Translations under genes and position numbers: made by a program
Assembly (NCBI GenBank): GCA_947044365.1
Contig: OX345639.1
Span: 3,948,444-4,012,443 of the forward strand
Direction: 5' to 3'
Length of the DNA stretch: 64,000 nucleotides
DNA from: Petrosia ficiformis
Lineage: Eukaryota > Porifera > Demospongiae > Haplosclerida > Petrosiidae
Shown here: positions 33,158 to 44,343 of the stretch, piece by piece
Numbering within the stretch: position 1 is the stretch's first letter
How the letters are laid out: each line of letters begins with the position of its first letter
Notes under the pieces: generated by a model
The model's input: only the letters and a program-made list of their open reading frames with translations
Told to the model about the DNA's origin: nothing
The model's database searches: none

Positions 33158-34533
33158 ATGGATATGGGGAATGATACAGGCTGTGATTTATCATCAATGA
33201 GAAAGGTAGATACGTGTGTTATTATAAATATTAATGTCCATCTTTTGATTTTTAAAGATGTATTTCCATTTTGACGCTTGTCAGCGACTACTTTTTGATT
33301 CCTGGAAAATCACAGATGCTGGAGGTTAGATGTTAGTATACATGTGTTTTAACACTTACAGTGAGATGTGTTATGTTGAGTGGATGAAGGAAGGTTTTCT
33401 GTTTCATTATTTAACCACACTATTGAAACAACAAGAATAATGATTAGTAGTACTTTGATACACCCACTCAATGTACCGTATCTCAGGAAATATTCATGGT
33501 GGAATATTTTTGCAAAAGGCCTATTTTGGAGTATTTGTGAATTTAAATTTTCACAAAGTACCACAATTTTACTACCCACTTCCCATTTTATTAGATAGAA
33601 GCCCTGCCTAACGAACCACGTGTATAATTTGTTTAATCAACATGCGAAAATGACACAAGAGTTCGTTTGTGAAAGCTGTGTGAGGGGTCACCATATCTAC
33701 AAAGACATCTGGGTTCCTGGAAATGATGCTGATCCCTATTCTGTAGCAATGATCAATTCCTCAATGCGCATGACTGTTGTTGGCCATGAATCAATGGCAG
33801 AAGAAGGGACACTTGAAGATAGTGCTCTATGTGGCTTGGAACATGGAACACGCTTAAGTAATGAAACAATGACACCATAATCGATTCATGAATACACATG
33901 GTGTTTACTTGCTACCATGCCCATATCTTCGCGATTTTTATTTTCGCGAGTAGTGTACAATTCGCGAAATTCGTGAAAATATTCCACCGTAAACATTTCC
34001 CGGCATACTGTCTTATATTGCTTGTCTTGAATTCAGTCTTTACATCAGTATCTTTTTAAATTCAGAACTTGTTGGTGCTATAGTTGCAGTGTATATATTT
34101 GCTATTCTTTATGAGGGACTAAAGACTCTACGAGAGTGGTTGATATATTATGATGTGAAAAAGTTAAAACAAAATGTAACAGCTGTTAATGATGAAAAGA
34201 ATGATAAGCTTCATCTTGTTGATGACAAGTTTAAGAGACCCAGCAAGTACTAATAAACCATGTTATAGATGAACTAACGTATAATACAATTCCTTTTTTT
34301 TTATTTTCAGGACCAAAACTATATCTGTTAGTTTTGGTATGCACATATTACAGTCTTTGCTGCATGTTGTACAAGTTGGATATGGTTATATTCTCATGTT
34401 TGTTGCTATGACCTTCAATGGATGGTTGTTCTTAGCTGTTTGTTTTGGAGCAGGTACTGGCTACTTCATCTTTGCAAAGACAAGGCATCTCTTTGGTTTG
34501 AATACAAGAGAGGACAATGAACACTGTCACTAG
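33158..34533 (+). CDS. SLC31A1: High-affinity copper transporter CTR1-like
   Basis: CTR proteins form trimeric Cu(I) channels in the plasma membrane. Exons are 33158-33205, 33258-33324, 34066-34246 and 34311-34533, giving about 172 residues. A short N terminus (MDMGNDTGCDLSSM) is followed by MYFHFDACQRLLFDSWKI, TM1 with LVGAIVAVYIFAILYEGLKTLRE, a cytosolic loop, TM2 with QVGYGYILMFVAMTFNG (the MxxxM copper filter), TM3 with GAGTGYFIF (GxxxG packing) and a C-terminal HCH. All pore features are kept. The extracellular Met/His-rich copper-capturing arm seen in human CTR1 is almost absent. Intron 2 carries a transposable element with its own reading frame. Confidence 0.92.
33475..34010 (+). mobile_element. 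Non-autonomous element carrying a HIRAN-like ORF
   Basis: Insertion in CTR1 intron 2. The left end (33475-33512; CAGGAAATATTCATGGTGGA in part) is the inverted counterpart of the right end (about 33974-34010), sharing GGAAAT.TT.A.GGTGGAATATTTT. Both ends carry TTCGCGAA/TTTTCGCGAG-type motifs. Between them an 86-residue frame (33620-33880 in frame, first usable ATG in the same frame near 33650) reads EFVCESCVRGHHIYKDIWVPGND.DPYSVAMI...VVGHES, resembling the N-terminal part of HIRAN-like repeat-borne proteins. It lacks the rest of the domain and is read as a decayed passenger gene. Confidence 0.55.
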
Positions 34534-34653
34534 TGAATACTACTTGTTAGATTTTATATTATTGTGCTATAATACTTTGTATTATTATTTTGTTGGTTGT
34601 ATAAATATATTCATACTTTTAATGAGTCTTGTGATATCTTAGCACATGGTAAA

Positions 34654-35943
34654 ATGGTTTCTTTTGGAGAGGATTGTAAGAAACTCTTTCTTCTAGAAGA
34701 AGGTTTTACATTTCTTAATCATGGCTCATTTGGATGTATACCAAGACCTGTTTTTCAGGCATATATGAAACTATTAGAAGAGGTTGAGTCAAATTGTGAT
34801 TCATGGTTTCGTTACAAAAAAGATGCTCGAATTCAAAAGAGCCTAAAATATGTCGCACGTGTTATGAACTGTGAAGCAGCCGATTTAGTTTTTGTAGAGA
34901 ATGCCACAACTGGAGTTCAGACAGCACTAAAAAATATTAAATTGGGCCCAGGCGAAAGTATTTTGATTACTTCCTTATCGTATGCAGGTATTATTAACAC
35001 AGCAAAACGACAGAGTGAGGACATAGGAGGGGTGTGTCATGTCCTAAATCTAGATCCACCCATCTCTAGTAGTGAAGAAGTAGTTGACAAGTATCGTAAG
35101 TACATATTATCACATCCTGATATTAAAGTAGCTGTAGTCGATCATATTACTAGTCCTAGCACTATTTTAATGCCTGTAAAAAAGATTGTTGAAGTTTGTC
35201 ATGCGAATGGAGTTAAGGTGGTTGTTGATGGAGCACATGCACCTGGTCATGTATTAATAGATATTAAAGAAATTGATCCTGAATATTATACTGGTGAAGC
35301 TTGATTATCCATTTTTGCATAGGTCAAATTTTGTTACTTTCCTACAGGTAACCTTCACAAATGGTTCTTCTGTCCTAGAGGATGTGCTGTGCTTTATATC
35401 AAATCTCACCTTCAAGACAAGACACAACCAATGCTTGCCTCAACATGTCATCATGAAGGATTTCCACATAACTTCTTTACTCAAGCCACTCGTGACTACA
35501 CACCTTACTGTATCGTGCCTGAGGCATTTAAATTTCATGAGAGTTTAGGAGGAAGGGTAAGTAAAATGCTGTTTCATAATCTATTTTTAAATAAAACTAT
35601 TTCCTCTCTTCAGGAAGCTATCAGTGCATATTGTAGTAACTTATCATCATGGGCAGCTAATATGTTGTCCAACAAATGGTCTGAACCAAAGCTGCCAATA
35701 CCGGATGACATGCTGGTACCTGGTATGGCAGTTGTACGCCTACCTACTGTCCTGCAAGGAGACAAAGTTAAGGTTGTCGAGGTTTTGACATACAAGTATA
35801 AGATTAGTGTCGCAATAGAATTTACTTCAGGAGAGCTGTGGATGAGGTTTTGTTCTAATGTGTATAATACTAAAGAGGACTATGTGCGACTAGCAGATGC
35901 TGTACTGGACATAATGAAACAGCCAGACAAACTGATGAAATAG
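34654..35943 (+). CDS. Class-V PLP-dependent enzyme, isopenicillin-N-epimerase-like
   Basis: Fold-type I PLP enzyme of the class-V aminotransferase (NifS/epimerase-like) group; animal members are poorly studied and the substrate is unknown. Three exons (34654-35293, 35348-35556, 35614-35943) give about 392 residues, normal for the family. Markers are FTFLNHGSFGCIPRPVF at the N terminus, FVENATTGVQTALKNI, VDHITSPSTILMPVKKIVEVCHANGVKVVVDGAHAPG (Asp and His contacting the cofactor) and TGNLHKWFFCPRGCAVLYIK, where Lys is the Schiff-base residue. I chose the ATG at 34654 because it sits at the usual distance from FTFLNHGSFG. It starts about 120 bp after the CTR1 stop on the same strand. The penicillin-linked name reflects homology only. 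Confidence 0.85.
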
Positions 35944-36069
35944 TTGACAATATTGATAATTTTCATTAATAATTAATAAGTATTTGTACTAATTAAGGAA
36001 AATAAAATATACATGAGGAAGAAAAGGTAAGTTAAACTGTATTATGAACAAGTATTGATTAATCCCACA

Positions 36070-36960
36070 TCAGGACTGTGTAGTAACAGCTGGCTGTTGC
36101 TGCTATAAGAAAGAATGAATTATTTGTCAATAATATGTTTGTTAGATACCTTGGGTGTGGTTTTGTTTTGCACTGGAAGATAAAGTTTAAATTCTGGTGG
36201 AAGTTCATCTTCAGAATACAAACGATCCGAAAAATATACGCGTCTGATACGACAGTTAGCATGGATCTATTTATATAAATATCATTTTATGATTCACATA
36301 TGAAAACAGTTCTACATACTTGAACTCGAAGAGTCTCAATGTAATTAGTGCCATAAGCTCTGCGAGTGAAGTCTGCAAGATTAAATTGTATCTGATTCCA
36401 TCCATCATCTAATTTCATTGGCATAGTACAGATGAATGGTTTAACACGAGTTGTTGACTGATAGTTTGAAGCACGGAATCTTCTGCGTACATTCTTATCA
36501 TCAAGAACCTTAATGTAACATTGGATGACTATATACATCACAGATATATAAATTAAAGAACCTACAGTAACTTCAAAAGTGAAATACTTTTTCATATTTT
36601 TGATGATCATCACTAGAAAAGGAAGTTTAATACCAAGGGTCTTCTTAGAATCAGCTGGGCTTGTAATGTATGTTGTACTAAAATGGACAGTATATATATA
36701 ATGTACACACATGTATATTAGCATATATATATATATATATATGTATTCACCTAACATTAGTTCCACATATCTCCAGAACTAATGACTGAATGTCATTATC
36801 TGTTATTCGTTTGATATGACCATTTCGAACCTAATAATTGGTCATAAGAAGGGAATACTTGATAATATTTACTTACCTCTTTCTCCCATATTTGCAGTGG
36901 CTTGCTTCCTATACTGTATAAAACAGATAGAAATCCAGACTGGAAAGTGTTTTTAAACAT
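36070..36960 (-). CDS. CFAP20: Cilia- and flagella-associated protein 20
   Basis: CFAP20 (BUG22/GTL3) is a ciliary inner-junction protein needed for axonemal stability and tubulin modification. Exons on the minus strand (36900-36960, 36750-36830, 36555-36680, 36320-36510, 36150-36265, 36070-36100, approximate) join to about 190 residues: [98 protein letters not shown] and [21 protein letters not shown]. The family is among the most conserved in ciliated eukaryotes, and this copy is close to identical in text to human. It is head-to-head with ODR4 (162 bp). Confidence 0.96.
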
Positions 36961-37122
36961 GGCTTTCTCTTGTGATCCTTCCTAGGCCTAAACAACTTAA
37001 AAAACTTATGTGTATCCACAAGTTGCTATGGTAACATATGTACATAGATACCGTATAATATTAATAATTATATATAATAAGCCTTAAAGGGAGTGGTCAG
37101 AATATTAGATATAAAATTCACA

Positions 37123-38785
37123 ATGGGACGTACTGTAACAGCTGAAAGAAGTCTTGAAGGTATTTTAAAATCTCTTTTGCTCTCACAGAGTGGTAGATCA
37201 ACACTAAAGACAGCTGTTCTAGTTGGTCATATTGTAAGTACTGGTAAAACAAGAACTAAAGACATTTATATCTTAATTACGTCAATTGATTATTCAGGTT
37301 TCAGAGTCACGTGATCATTTATTATCAGTAATACCTACTCCTGAGCATGATGAACAGACAAACAGAACAGAAACTGATATCGAGTTAGTTAGCCAACATG
37401 TTCAGCAGGTTTGGAATTATATATATATATATATATAAAGAATAGATTGTACATTTGTATGTAATGTAACTATAATTATGTATGTATAATTAGGTATATG
37501 AAATGCTAACAGGAGGTATTGAAGTATTAGGATTAGCAGTATCTGTCTCCATGGCTCAAACAAAATCATTGCAATCTACATTGAAAAAGCTTTTACTGTC
37601 AGTATGGAAGAGTAGTCAGGATATAGTTGAAGAATGGGTGGAGTTTAGAGGATGTAGTCATCAATTAATGGTATTCTATCAGATGGAAACGAAGAAGTAT
37701 GTCTAAATATATCGTGTCATTATATTTAACCAATCCGTTCCTTCTGTAAGAGTCCGTTATATGTGTTTGGACATGATGAATCCTGCAACATCCTTACAAG
37801 CTGCTTCTGATATCAAGTTTATGCCTAATCCTCTTGCATTTTGTTGTGTGGAAGCTACTATTCACTGTGAACTTCATAAAATATTACACAAAAGAACAAT
37901 AGACACTGCCCAGACTCTCAAAGATGTGATCAAACAAACTATTAATAATATATTAACATGTGTTGCTGTAATTGATGGTCAAATTCCCCATAATTCAGAG
38001 CTAATTGGGAAATTCCAGTCAAAACATCCTAGAAAGAGTTCCCCAGTAATTGTGGAATTGTTATATCATTTGGTAAGTATAAGTACTGATTATAGACCTC
38101 TCAATTAACAAAATCATTTGATCTTTTGCCACACTCATTTCCTAACTAATCATATGTTTGTTTTAGCCTGAAATATCAGAGAAGAAACTGGAGTGTATCG
38201 AACAAGGAACAGAAGTAAAGATGAGGAATGTTATATGTTGTAGAGCATATGTCAGCCATACTACATCATGGAGTGATACAATAAAGGTATATAGGCAAAT
38301 ATATGTGTATCAGTGTATGTATTATATATTAGTTTATATTCTATACAGGCATTAAGATTTGATGCTATAAAAAGTTTAGTAATTCGTCAAAACTTGTTAC
38401 TTGATGAATTGATTCTACTATCAGAAGATCAATCATGTGATCAACTCTTACTAGCAAGAAGAGTTTGGGTAATTGATAATTCCTTAAGCTTTTCATTATC
38501 AGAGTATTGCTCTGTGGAGGAGATGGAGGAAGATGTGAAGGAGAGAGTGTATAAAGTGTGGGGAAAAGAGAGAGAACTAGTCATCCATAATGCAGAGGAG
38601 GTAGAACAAGAACAGGAAGAGAAAGAGAAGAAAGAATTGAAAACAGGTGAGATGTACTGTAATGTAATCTCCTGTATTAATGGTATATTCTGACAGGTGT
38701 TGGTGTGTCATTGTACACTGTAGCAGGTGTTCTTGTCTTAGTGGTTGGACTAATATTATCATTAGTATCATTCTTATATCAATAG
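37123..38785 (+). CDS. ODR4: ODR4 homologue (GPCR maturation factor)
   Basis: ODR-4 is an ER tail-anchored protein that with ODR-8/UFSP2 helps GPCR folding and trafficking. Exons start at ATG 37123 (MGRTVTAE) and include LKTAVLVGHI, the ELVSQHVQQVYEMLTGGIEVLGLAVSV block (about 37340-37550), LAFCCVEATIHCELH, CVAVIDGQIP, VKMRNVICCRAYVS and DAIKSLVIRQNLLLDEL, matching vertebrate ODR4 in order and spacing. An acidic Glu-rich stretch precedes one C-terminal hydrophobic segment (GVSLYTVAGVLVLVVGLILS), then SFLYQ and a stop, as expected for a tail anchor. TYW3 is convergent, with its stop at 38873. Confidence 0.88.
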
Positions 38786-38872
38786 AAACATAACAATCTC
38801 TTGAGTAATGATAGTATAGGTACATTGTGGCTGGCAGCTGTTATTCAATGTTATTAATTATTCCATCATTTC

Positions 38873-40448
38873 CTAAGTACTATTAAATAATTTGGCAATG
38901 CAATCAATAGTCTCATCACTATCAGATGATGTGTTCACTTCATCATATTCTGTTTCTTGATTCTTCACTTCTTGATGTTTATGAATTTCCTTCGTGTCAT
39001 GGTTTTCAATTTTTAAGTTTTTGTCTACACTTCGAGTAGGGGTTTCATCTGGATTGTAAAGCGACTTTACTTGTTGATAGAATCTACATAATATAATTAT
39101 TATTAATTTTATTAATTATACAAGTACCAGATACCTTTCTATTCTTTGAAAGTTTTCCGATAGTCTTTCATTACCTAATATTACTAAATGATTCAAATAC
39201 TAAACTTGGTATGACTTGATGCATAATCACATGACAGAAGTTACCTCATCTGTGACTATCAAACGTCCATTGTAAGCTACAGGAGCTTGAAGAAAATGAG
39301 TACTTCTGACACCCTATAGATATACATCACCATCACTATATAGTTGTACACAGGTAAGAATACAACAGGGATTGACATTGCGTTGAGCTTAAAACAGTTC
39401 TGCTAGGTCACACAGTGGTGGTTAGAAATTAATCTCCATTATGAACTACTAATGGTAACTGGGTAGTGATCCAAAACAAATGCCACTGCTGTTCTAAAAT
39501 GGGGGTAAGTCTTCGAGTGTAGTGACACTATCTCAAATCACCGTGTATATTATATTTACTGACCAGAACTATTCTTTCTCTTCTATTAACTGATATTCCA
39601 GAGTTTCTAAACCCTGATGATACTGCAGCCTGTAACTGCATGAGCAGAACCAAATGAGTTTCTTGCTATGTAAGTATGTTATGTACCATGTGTTTTGCAT
39701 GTGACAGACACTTGCATGTCACATGCAGAACAAAGGGCTCAAATTTAAAATGAACATAGCCGGCTTGAGGTAGGTTATCATAAAGTACATCTCGCTAGAA
39801 AGAAAAGCACAGTTTTAAATCATGTGACATATTGTCATATGATAGGTACATACAATTTGTTGAAGTAATATTGGTTCATGAGATGTTAGAAGCCATTTAC
39901 AACCTTTCTTTTTGTTTTGGAAAACCTAAAGTGTATATAATGTTATATATACATGTAGTTGTAAAACATGTAATCTTATTGTCTGTTAGTGAACAAACAA
40001 TAGTATTGTTATATTATGTATCTTGTCAGCCTCTCTGTCTCAATGTTGAGGAGTATAAAAGTTGTTATTTGTTAAGCACATTCACTACACTTTATACTGA
40101 ATAAGATTGAATGTATAGTATGTACATATACATATTAGGTATGTCAAATGAATGTACACACACACACAGTACATGTATAATTGATGTATAGATTAGTATA
40201 ATATGTACACAGTATATACCAATACAACTGTATTATGGATGTGTTTTATAATATATACATACTTCTGCAAATATGATAATTCTTCCCGAACATGAGCTTG
40301 TAGTATAAAAATGGATTTGTGCATTGATGTAATGTATTAGATCAATAATAGGTTTATCAATACTTCCTTTAAGACTGAGATCTTCTCTTTCATGAAGTAC
40401 TCTCTCTCTATCCTTTTCAAAAACATCCAGACTATCTTTCTTGGCCAT
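38873..40448 (-). CDS. TYW3: tRNA wybutosine-synthesising protein 3
   Basis: TYW3 is an AdoMet-dependent methyltransferase in formation of wybutosine at position 37 of tRNA-Phe. Exons on the minus strand: 40262-40448 (MAKKDSLDVFEKDRERVLHE, LKGSIDKPIIDLIHYINAQ, FYTTSSCSGRIIIFAE), 39858-39929 (VFQNKKKGCKWLLTSHEPI), about 39686-39792 (LKFEP-type FKFEPFVLHVTCKCLSHA), about 39564-39637 (AVSSGFRNSGISVNRRERI), about 39245-39312 (VRSTHFLQAPVAYNGRLIVTDE) and 38873-39085 with acidic tail. The FYTTSSCSGR and SGFRNSGI motifs are diagnostic. A further in-frame ATG at 40469 would add seven residues. It is head-to-head with the RAP-domain gene, 88 bp between ATGs. Confidence 0.92.
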
Positions 40449-40536
40449 AGATATGATAATGAGATTCATGAAAATAAATTAAATGGGTGTTCACAGTTCA
40501 GTGTTCAATGAATAATCACCCACGTGTTTCAACAAA
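40449..40536. promoter_or_regulatory. Bidirectional promoter TYW3 / RAP-domain gene
   Basis: 88-bp divergent interval with a CACGTG box at 40521-40526, about 11 bp before the ATG of the RAP gene. Confidence 0.55.
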
Positions 40537-42731
40537 ATGTTCACATGGATAAGGAGATCTTCTCAAATGGCCTATCAACATAGGAGAACTGTACTGTTTA
40601 GAAATACATTACCATGTATACAGAGATCACAGTGTGTTGTAAAGAGAGACTGTAGTTACCAAATGAAAGGTGTTATGCATTTCTCTTCCTCTTCCTCTTC
40701 CTCTTGTGTACATCAAAATAGAATTTCTGGATTGGAGGAGACATTACAAACTTCTCACTGTATTCATGAAATTCTTAGTACATGGTATACTAACAGGCAC
40801 ACCGTACCACCAGAAATGACTTTTAAATATCTATTACTAGCTACGAAAATGATTCGTAAAGAGCGACAATACAATCACTACTCTTCTCACCACTTCAAAA
40901 CTCTTCTAAATACTACAATGGATGTTATATCTTCATTAGATGCAGAAAAACAAGTTACTCTCTTATGGCAAACAGTGAAAATGAAAAGGAAACCTAAAAC
41001 GTATTTTCTTGATAAGTTGACATCAAACTTGACAGATCAAGTATGCAACCTATCCGATAAATCTTTGGGTCTTGTACCGTGGGCATTAGTATCACTGAAT
41101 AGACATAACAATTATATCTCTTTAATGAATGCTGTCATAAAAGAAATACTTGTCAGATTAAAGAACGATAGTTTCTTGGATGCGAGAGCATTTGCAAATA
41201 TATGTTGGTCATTTTCTGTTATTAAAAAATGGCCTTCAGAATTAACGCCTCATGTTATAGCATTCCTGAAAGACAAGTATTGTGAATTATCCCCTCATTC
41301 TCTGTCGATCTTCCTTCTATCTCTCAATAGAGCTGGAATAGAGTTCGAGGAATGGCTGCTCAAGGCTACTTGTGAAGCTAGTCAAAGATTTGAAAAAATA
41401 GATTCTCAATCTTTGTCTCTCTTCATTTGGACGCTAGGACACAATAAACATTATGATCAGCAATATTTTACAGCTCTGACAAATGAGATATTATCAGGGA
41501 AGTTAATTCCTAAATATTCTCCAAGATTGTTGGCTACTTTCTTATGGTGTTTTGCTCGTGTACGATACTATCAATCCGATTTGCTTGACCATTTATCAAA
41601 GCATGTTTTAAATATGCTTGATAAAATGAATATACACGATTTAACTAACATAGCTTATGCTTACAGCTTCCTCAACCATCCACATTCAGACCTTTTACTT
41701 GCTATTTCAGATCGTGTCATATCTCTTTATGAGGACACAGTGAACCCACAATCTATAATGAATGTATCATGGGCCTGTCTTGTAGCTGACATATATCCTT
41801 TAACACTATTAGAACAGTGTCTAAATCAGAGAATGGTTGAAGGTACATATATTATAATAAGTAGTCAGATTAAAAACATTGATGATAATATTTTATCCAT
41901 ATTTGCTCTTGTCCATGTATCCAGATTAGTTGTAGATTTAGTGTGTATGTTAGTACTATTCTATTATTTTACATTATTAGATATTATTCGTAACAATAAA
42001 GAACGCTATTATTGTCGTCAAATGTTACAACTGGATTTAGCAAGTAGAACAGAACACCCAGACATGAAGTTGCCCTGTCTTTCCTCTCAACATCGTGCTG
42101 TCATACAGAAAGATATCATGACTTATGTGAGACAAGATTCAATTTTCCAGAGAAATCTTAAGAACTGTTTACATGATATGTATGGTGGAAGGCAATACCT
42201 GAATAGTGAATCGTTCAGTATTAGTGGATATACCATAGACATTGAACTGTTATTAGGAAAAGAAACCCCTGTTGTCTTTAATAATGACTGGTCAATTGAG
42301 ACAGTTGGACAGCTCTATCGATGCAAGATGGAGTGTGATGATAGGGGTGTCACATTCGATTACAAGATGTATAAAGAGAAGACAGATCCTGAGGCTGATA
42401 ACACAAGAAGTTCTGATGATATAATTAGGCTCGCCAGTGACTGGAATGTTGGTGATAGCAATATAACTCATCGAATTGCTATCGAAGCTGATGGCCCCTT
42501 ACATTTCTGTATTAATTGTAATCATCCTCTTGGTAGAACAGTTTTGAAACATCGCCAACTTAGAGCTCTAGGATGGAAAGTGTTATCAGTAAGTTTTGAA
42601 ATATTTAGTCTTATGATGTTAGGAGTATTTTCATCTTGTAGGTTCCGTATTTTGAATGGGAAGAATTGAATTATAATTCGTCTAGTGAACAACAGTACTT
42701 GAAAAAGAAAATACAATCTCTTTTAAAGTAG
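40537..42731 (+). CDS. Mitochondrial RAP-domain protein with helical repeats
   Basis: RAP-domain proteins (FASTK family in animals, OPR/RAP proteins in algae and apicomplexans) act in organellar RNA processing. The start at 40537 gives a basic Arg/Ser-rich presequence typical of mitochondrial import. Two exons: 40537-42587 and 42642-42731. From about residue 165 to 430 there is a series of roughly 35-40-residue helical repeats (LSDKSLGLVPWALVSLN, DARAFANICWSFSVIKKW, LSPHSLSIFLLSLNRA, IDSQSLSLFIWTLGHN, YSPRLLATFLWCFARV, MNIHDLTNIAYAYSFLN, VNPQSIMNVSWACLVAD). The C-terminal RAP domain reads RIAIEADGPLHFC..., then GRTVLKHRQLRALGWKVLSV|PYFEWEELN across the intron, then LKKKIQSLLK. Whether it is a FASTKD orthologue or a separate OPR-like type is open. 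A short cryptic intron near 41940 is possible but not needed, as the frame is open. Confidence 0.82.
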
Positions 42732-42895
42732 TGGATGTAATTTTAAATTTTTTTGTTTTTATTTGTCTTCATTTAATTTTAGATATAGCAATATAGCTAT
42801 TACATGTATATATATATGGCAGTCTGATATTAATACAAGTTAATAATTATACAATCATTGTACATGTATGTCTTCTTAACTCATGTATAATTCTA

Positions 42896-44219
42896 TTAAG
42901 GTGATGGTTTAATTTTCTGTACTGATCTCTCATATACTTGATCCCAGTGTTGTGATTCGGGAATATATAGAAAATGTACGATATTCAGACAAATACCCTC
43001 ATCAAATGGATTTATAGGTGGGTCCAGATCACGTAGATAAGAGATACGAAATCTTGACGCTATTTCCCATGTAGTTTGACCCGATATCATGAGATATGTA
43101 TGAAAAACAAATAACATACTTGTAGCAATACTACCAACAAAAATGACCACAAGAGAAGGAAATGTTAATATATTAGCTCTGAACCAAGAAAGAAAATCAC
43201 TGGATGAATGAAGAGCACTCCTAGAAGAGAAGAATGTTGTTATGTATATATTACATCAGGAGCCCATTATAACGTTGACCAGAAAGCGTAAAAGTAGGAG
43301 TGGTAAACGACCTTGCATTTAATTAAATTGGTCAAACTATCTGTCTGATCGTCTGTTACTATTTTCAGAACCAACGTGTATACGCCTTCGTTAAATATGG
43401 CGTCTACACCTCTGGTCTTTCTGGTCAACATCATTATGGGCTCCTGATTACGTACAGGGATCTATTAATATATTACTGCAACTTTTACATAACTTACCAT
43501 GCTATGAACACACCCCATATCAGTAATGCAGTTTCTAATCCTAGAAATAACCAGAAGAAACGGTGATTTCTTACACCTACACAATTACCTAGCCAGGGAC
43601 AATGATGATCAAATCTTCTTACACATCTCGCACAAACCTATCATAACAATATCTCGTATCTCATGATTATATCAACATTTCATTAACTTACTCTACAATG
43701 TCTAGATCTTAATTGTATTATACTTTTACATGTAATACATGGACGACCATTTCTAATAACTACAGTCCCTTGATTACTATCCGAATCACTAGTACTGTTA
43801 TCATTTTCATATGAAACCTAATGAGTGAAACAAAACCTAATTGGGATGATACTAAAAATCCTATAATTTACTTCATCTATCGATGATTGAATTAATTCTT
43901 CATTGAGTTTGTATAACAAAGGGGCATCCTTTGAAAATGATTCAAAGCCAGGATCAATGAGACTAGCTATTAAGAAACTTAATGTTGATAACAATAAGAG
44001 TGACAAAATCAAGAAAAACTTTGAACTGAGATTCTTCCAAGCATGATGGAGGTCTGTGAGTAAGGAAGGCGATTAATATAAATAAATGTTGAATGGCCAA
44101 GCAGACTCACCTGAATCAGGGGCTAACAGTAGTACATAGAATACAAATAAAGTCAAAGATAGATGAAGAAGACGTGCACAATTCCCCATTGAACAAATAC
44201 GATTACAGTAACAACCCAT
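42896..44219 (-). CDS. ZDHHC12: Palmitoyltransferase, ZDHHC12 type
   Basis: DHHC enzymes S-acylate cysteines of membrane proteins in the Golgi/ER. Minus-strand exons (44100-44219, 43857-44060, 43690-43818, 43500-43635, 43150-43220, 42896-43150, approximate) give about 300 residues. There are two N-terminal membrane segments ([40 protein letters not shown]), the zinc-binding CRD ([40 protein letters not shown] in pieces) with the catalytic DHHC intact, two further membrane segments, [14 protein letters not shown] (TTxE motif) and [15 protein letters not shown] at the C terminus. The TTWE..S..RI.YL..NPFD.G...N..HF tail is the ZDHHC12 signature. Head-to-head with PRDX6 (124 bp). One intron holds a MITE. 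Confidence 0.88.
43255..43448. mobile_element. MITE, TIR ATCAGGAGCCCATWATRA
   Basis: 194-bp element in a ZDHHC12 intron. The left end ATCAGGAGCCCATTATAACG..TTGACCAGAAAG pairs with the right end CTTTCTGGTCAA..CATTATGGGCTCCTGAT: about 32 bp with four mismatches. Interior unremarkable, no transposase. Confidence 0.8.
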
Positions 44220-44343
44220 ACTCCACACTTGCTCCACCTTACAGCAAACTATGAATATTTAATTGCTCATTAATAGTCTGGTTGCTTTTGTCCACCACGT
44301 TACTGTTGTTCTGCACATCTCATATTTTAGCTTGCTGTTGAAG

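Noticed and set aside
33620..33880. 86-residue frame as a host gene
   Set aside because: It lies between inverted element ends within a CTR1 intron and represents only part of a domain; treated as decayed element cargo.
34597..34653. Upstream extension of the class-V PLP enzyme
   Set aside because: The frame is open but has no ATG before 34654, and the extra text (YKYIHTFNESCD) has no family similarity that I recognise.
34654..35943. Bacterial horizontal transfer of the epimerase-like gene
   Set aside because: It has two typical introns and base composition like its neighbours, and related class-V PLP genes are widespread in animals; nothing in the sequence favours recent transfer.
41939..41978. 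Possible intron GTGTGTATG...ATTATTAG in the RAP gene
   Set aside because: Removing these 40 bases shifts the frame into early stops, while the retained frame continues to the RAP domain.
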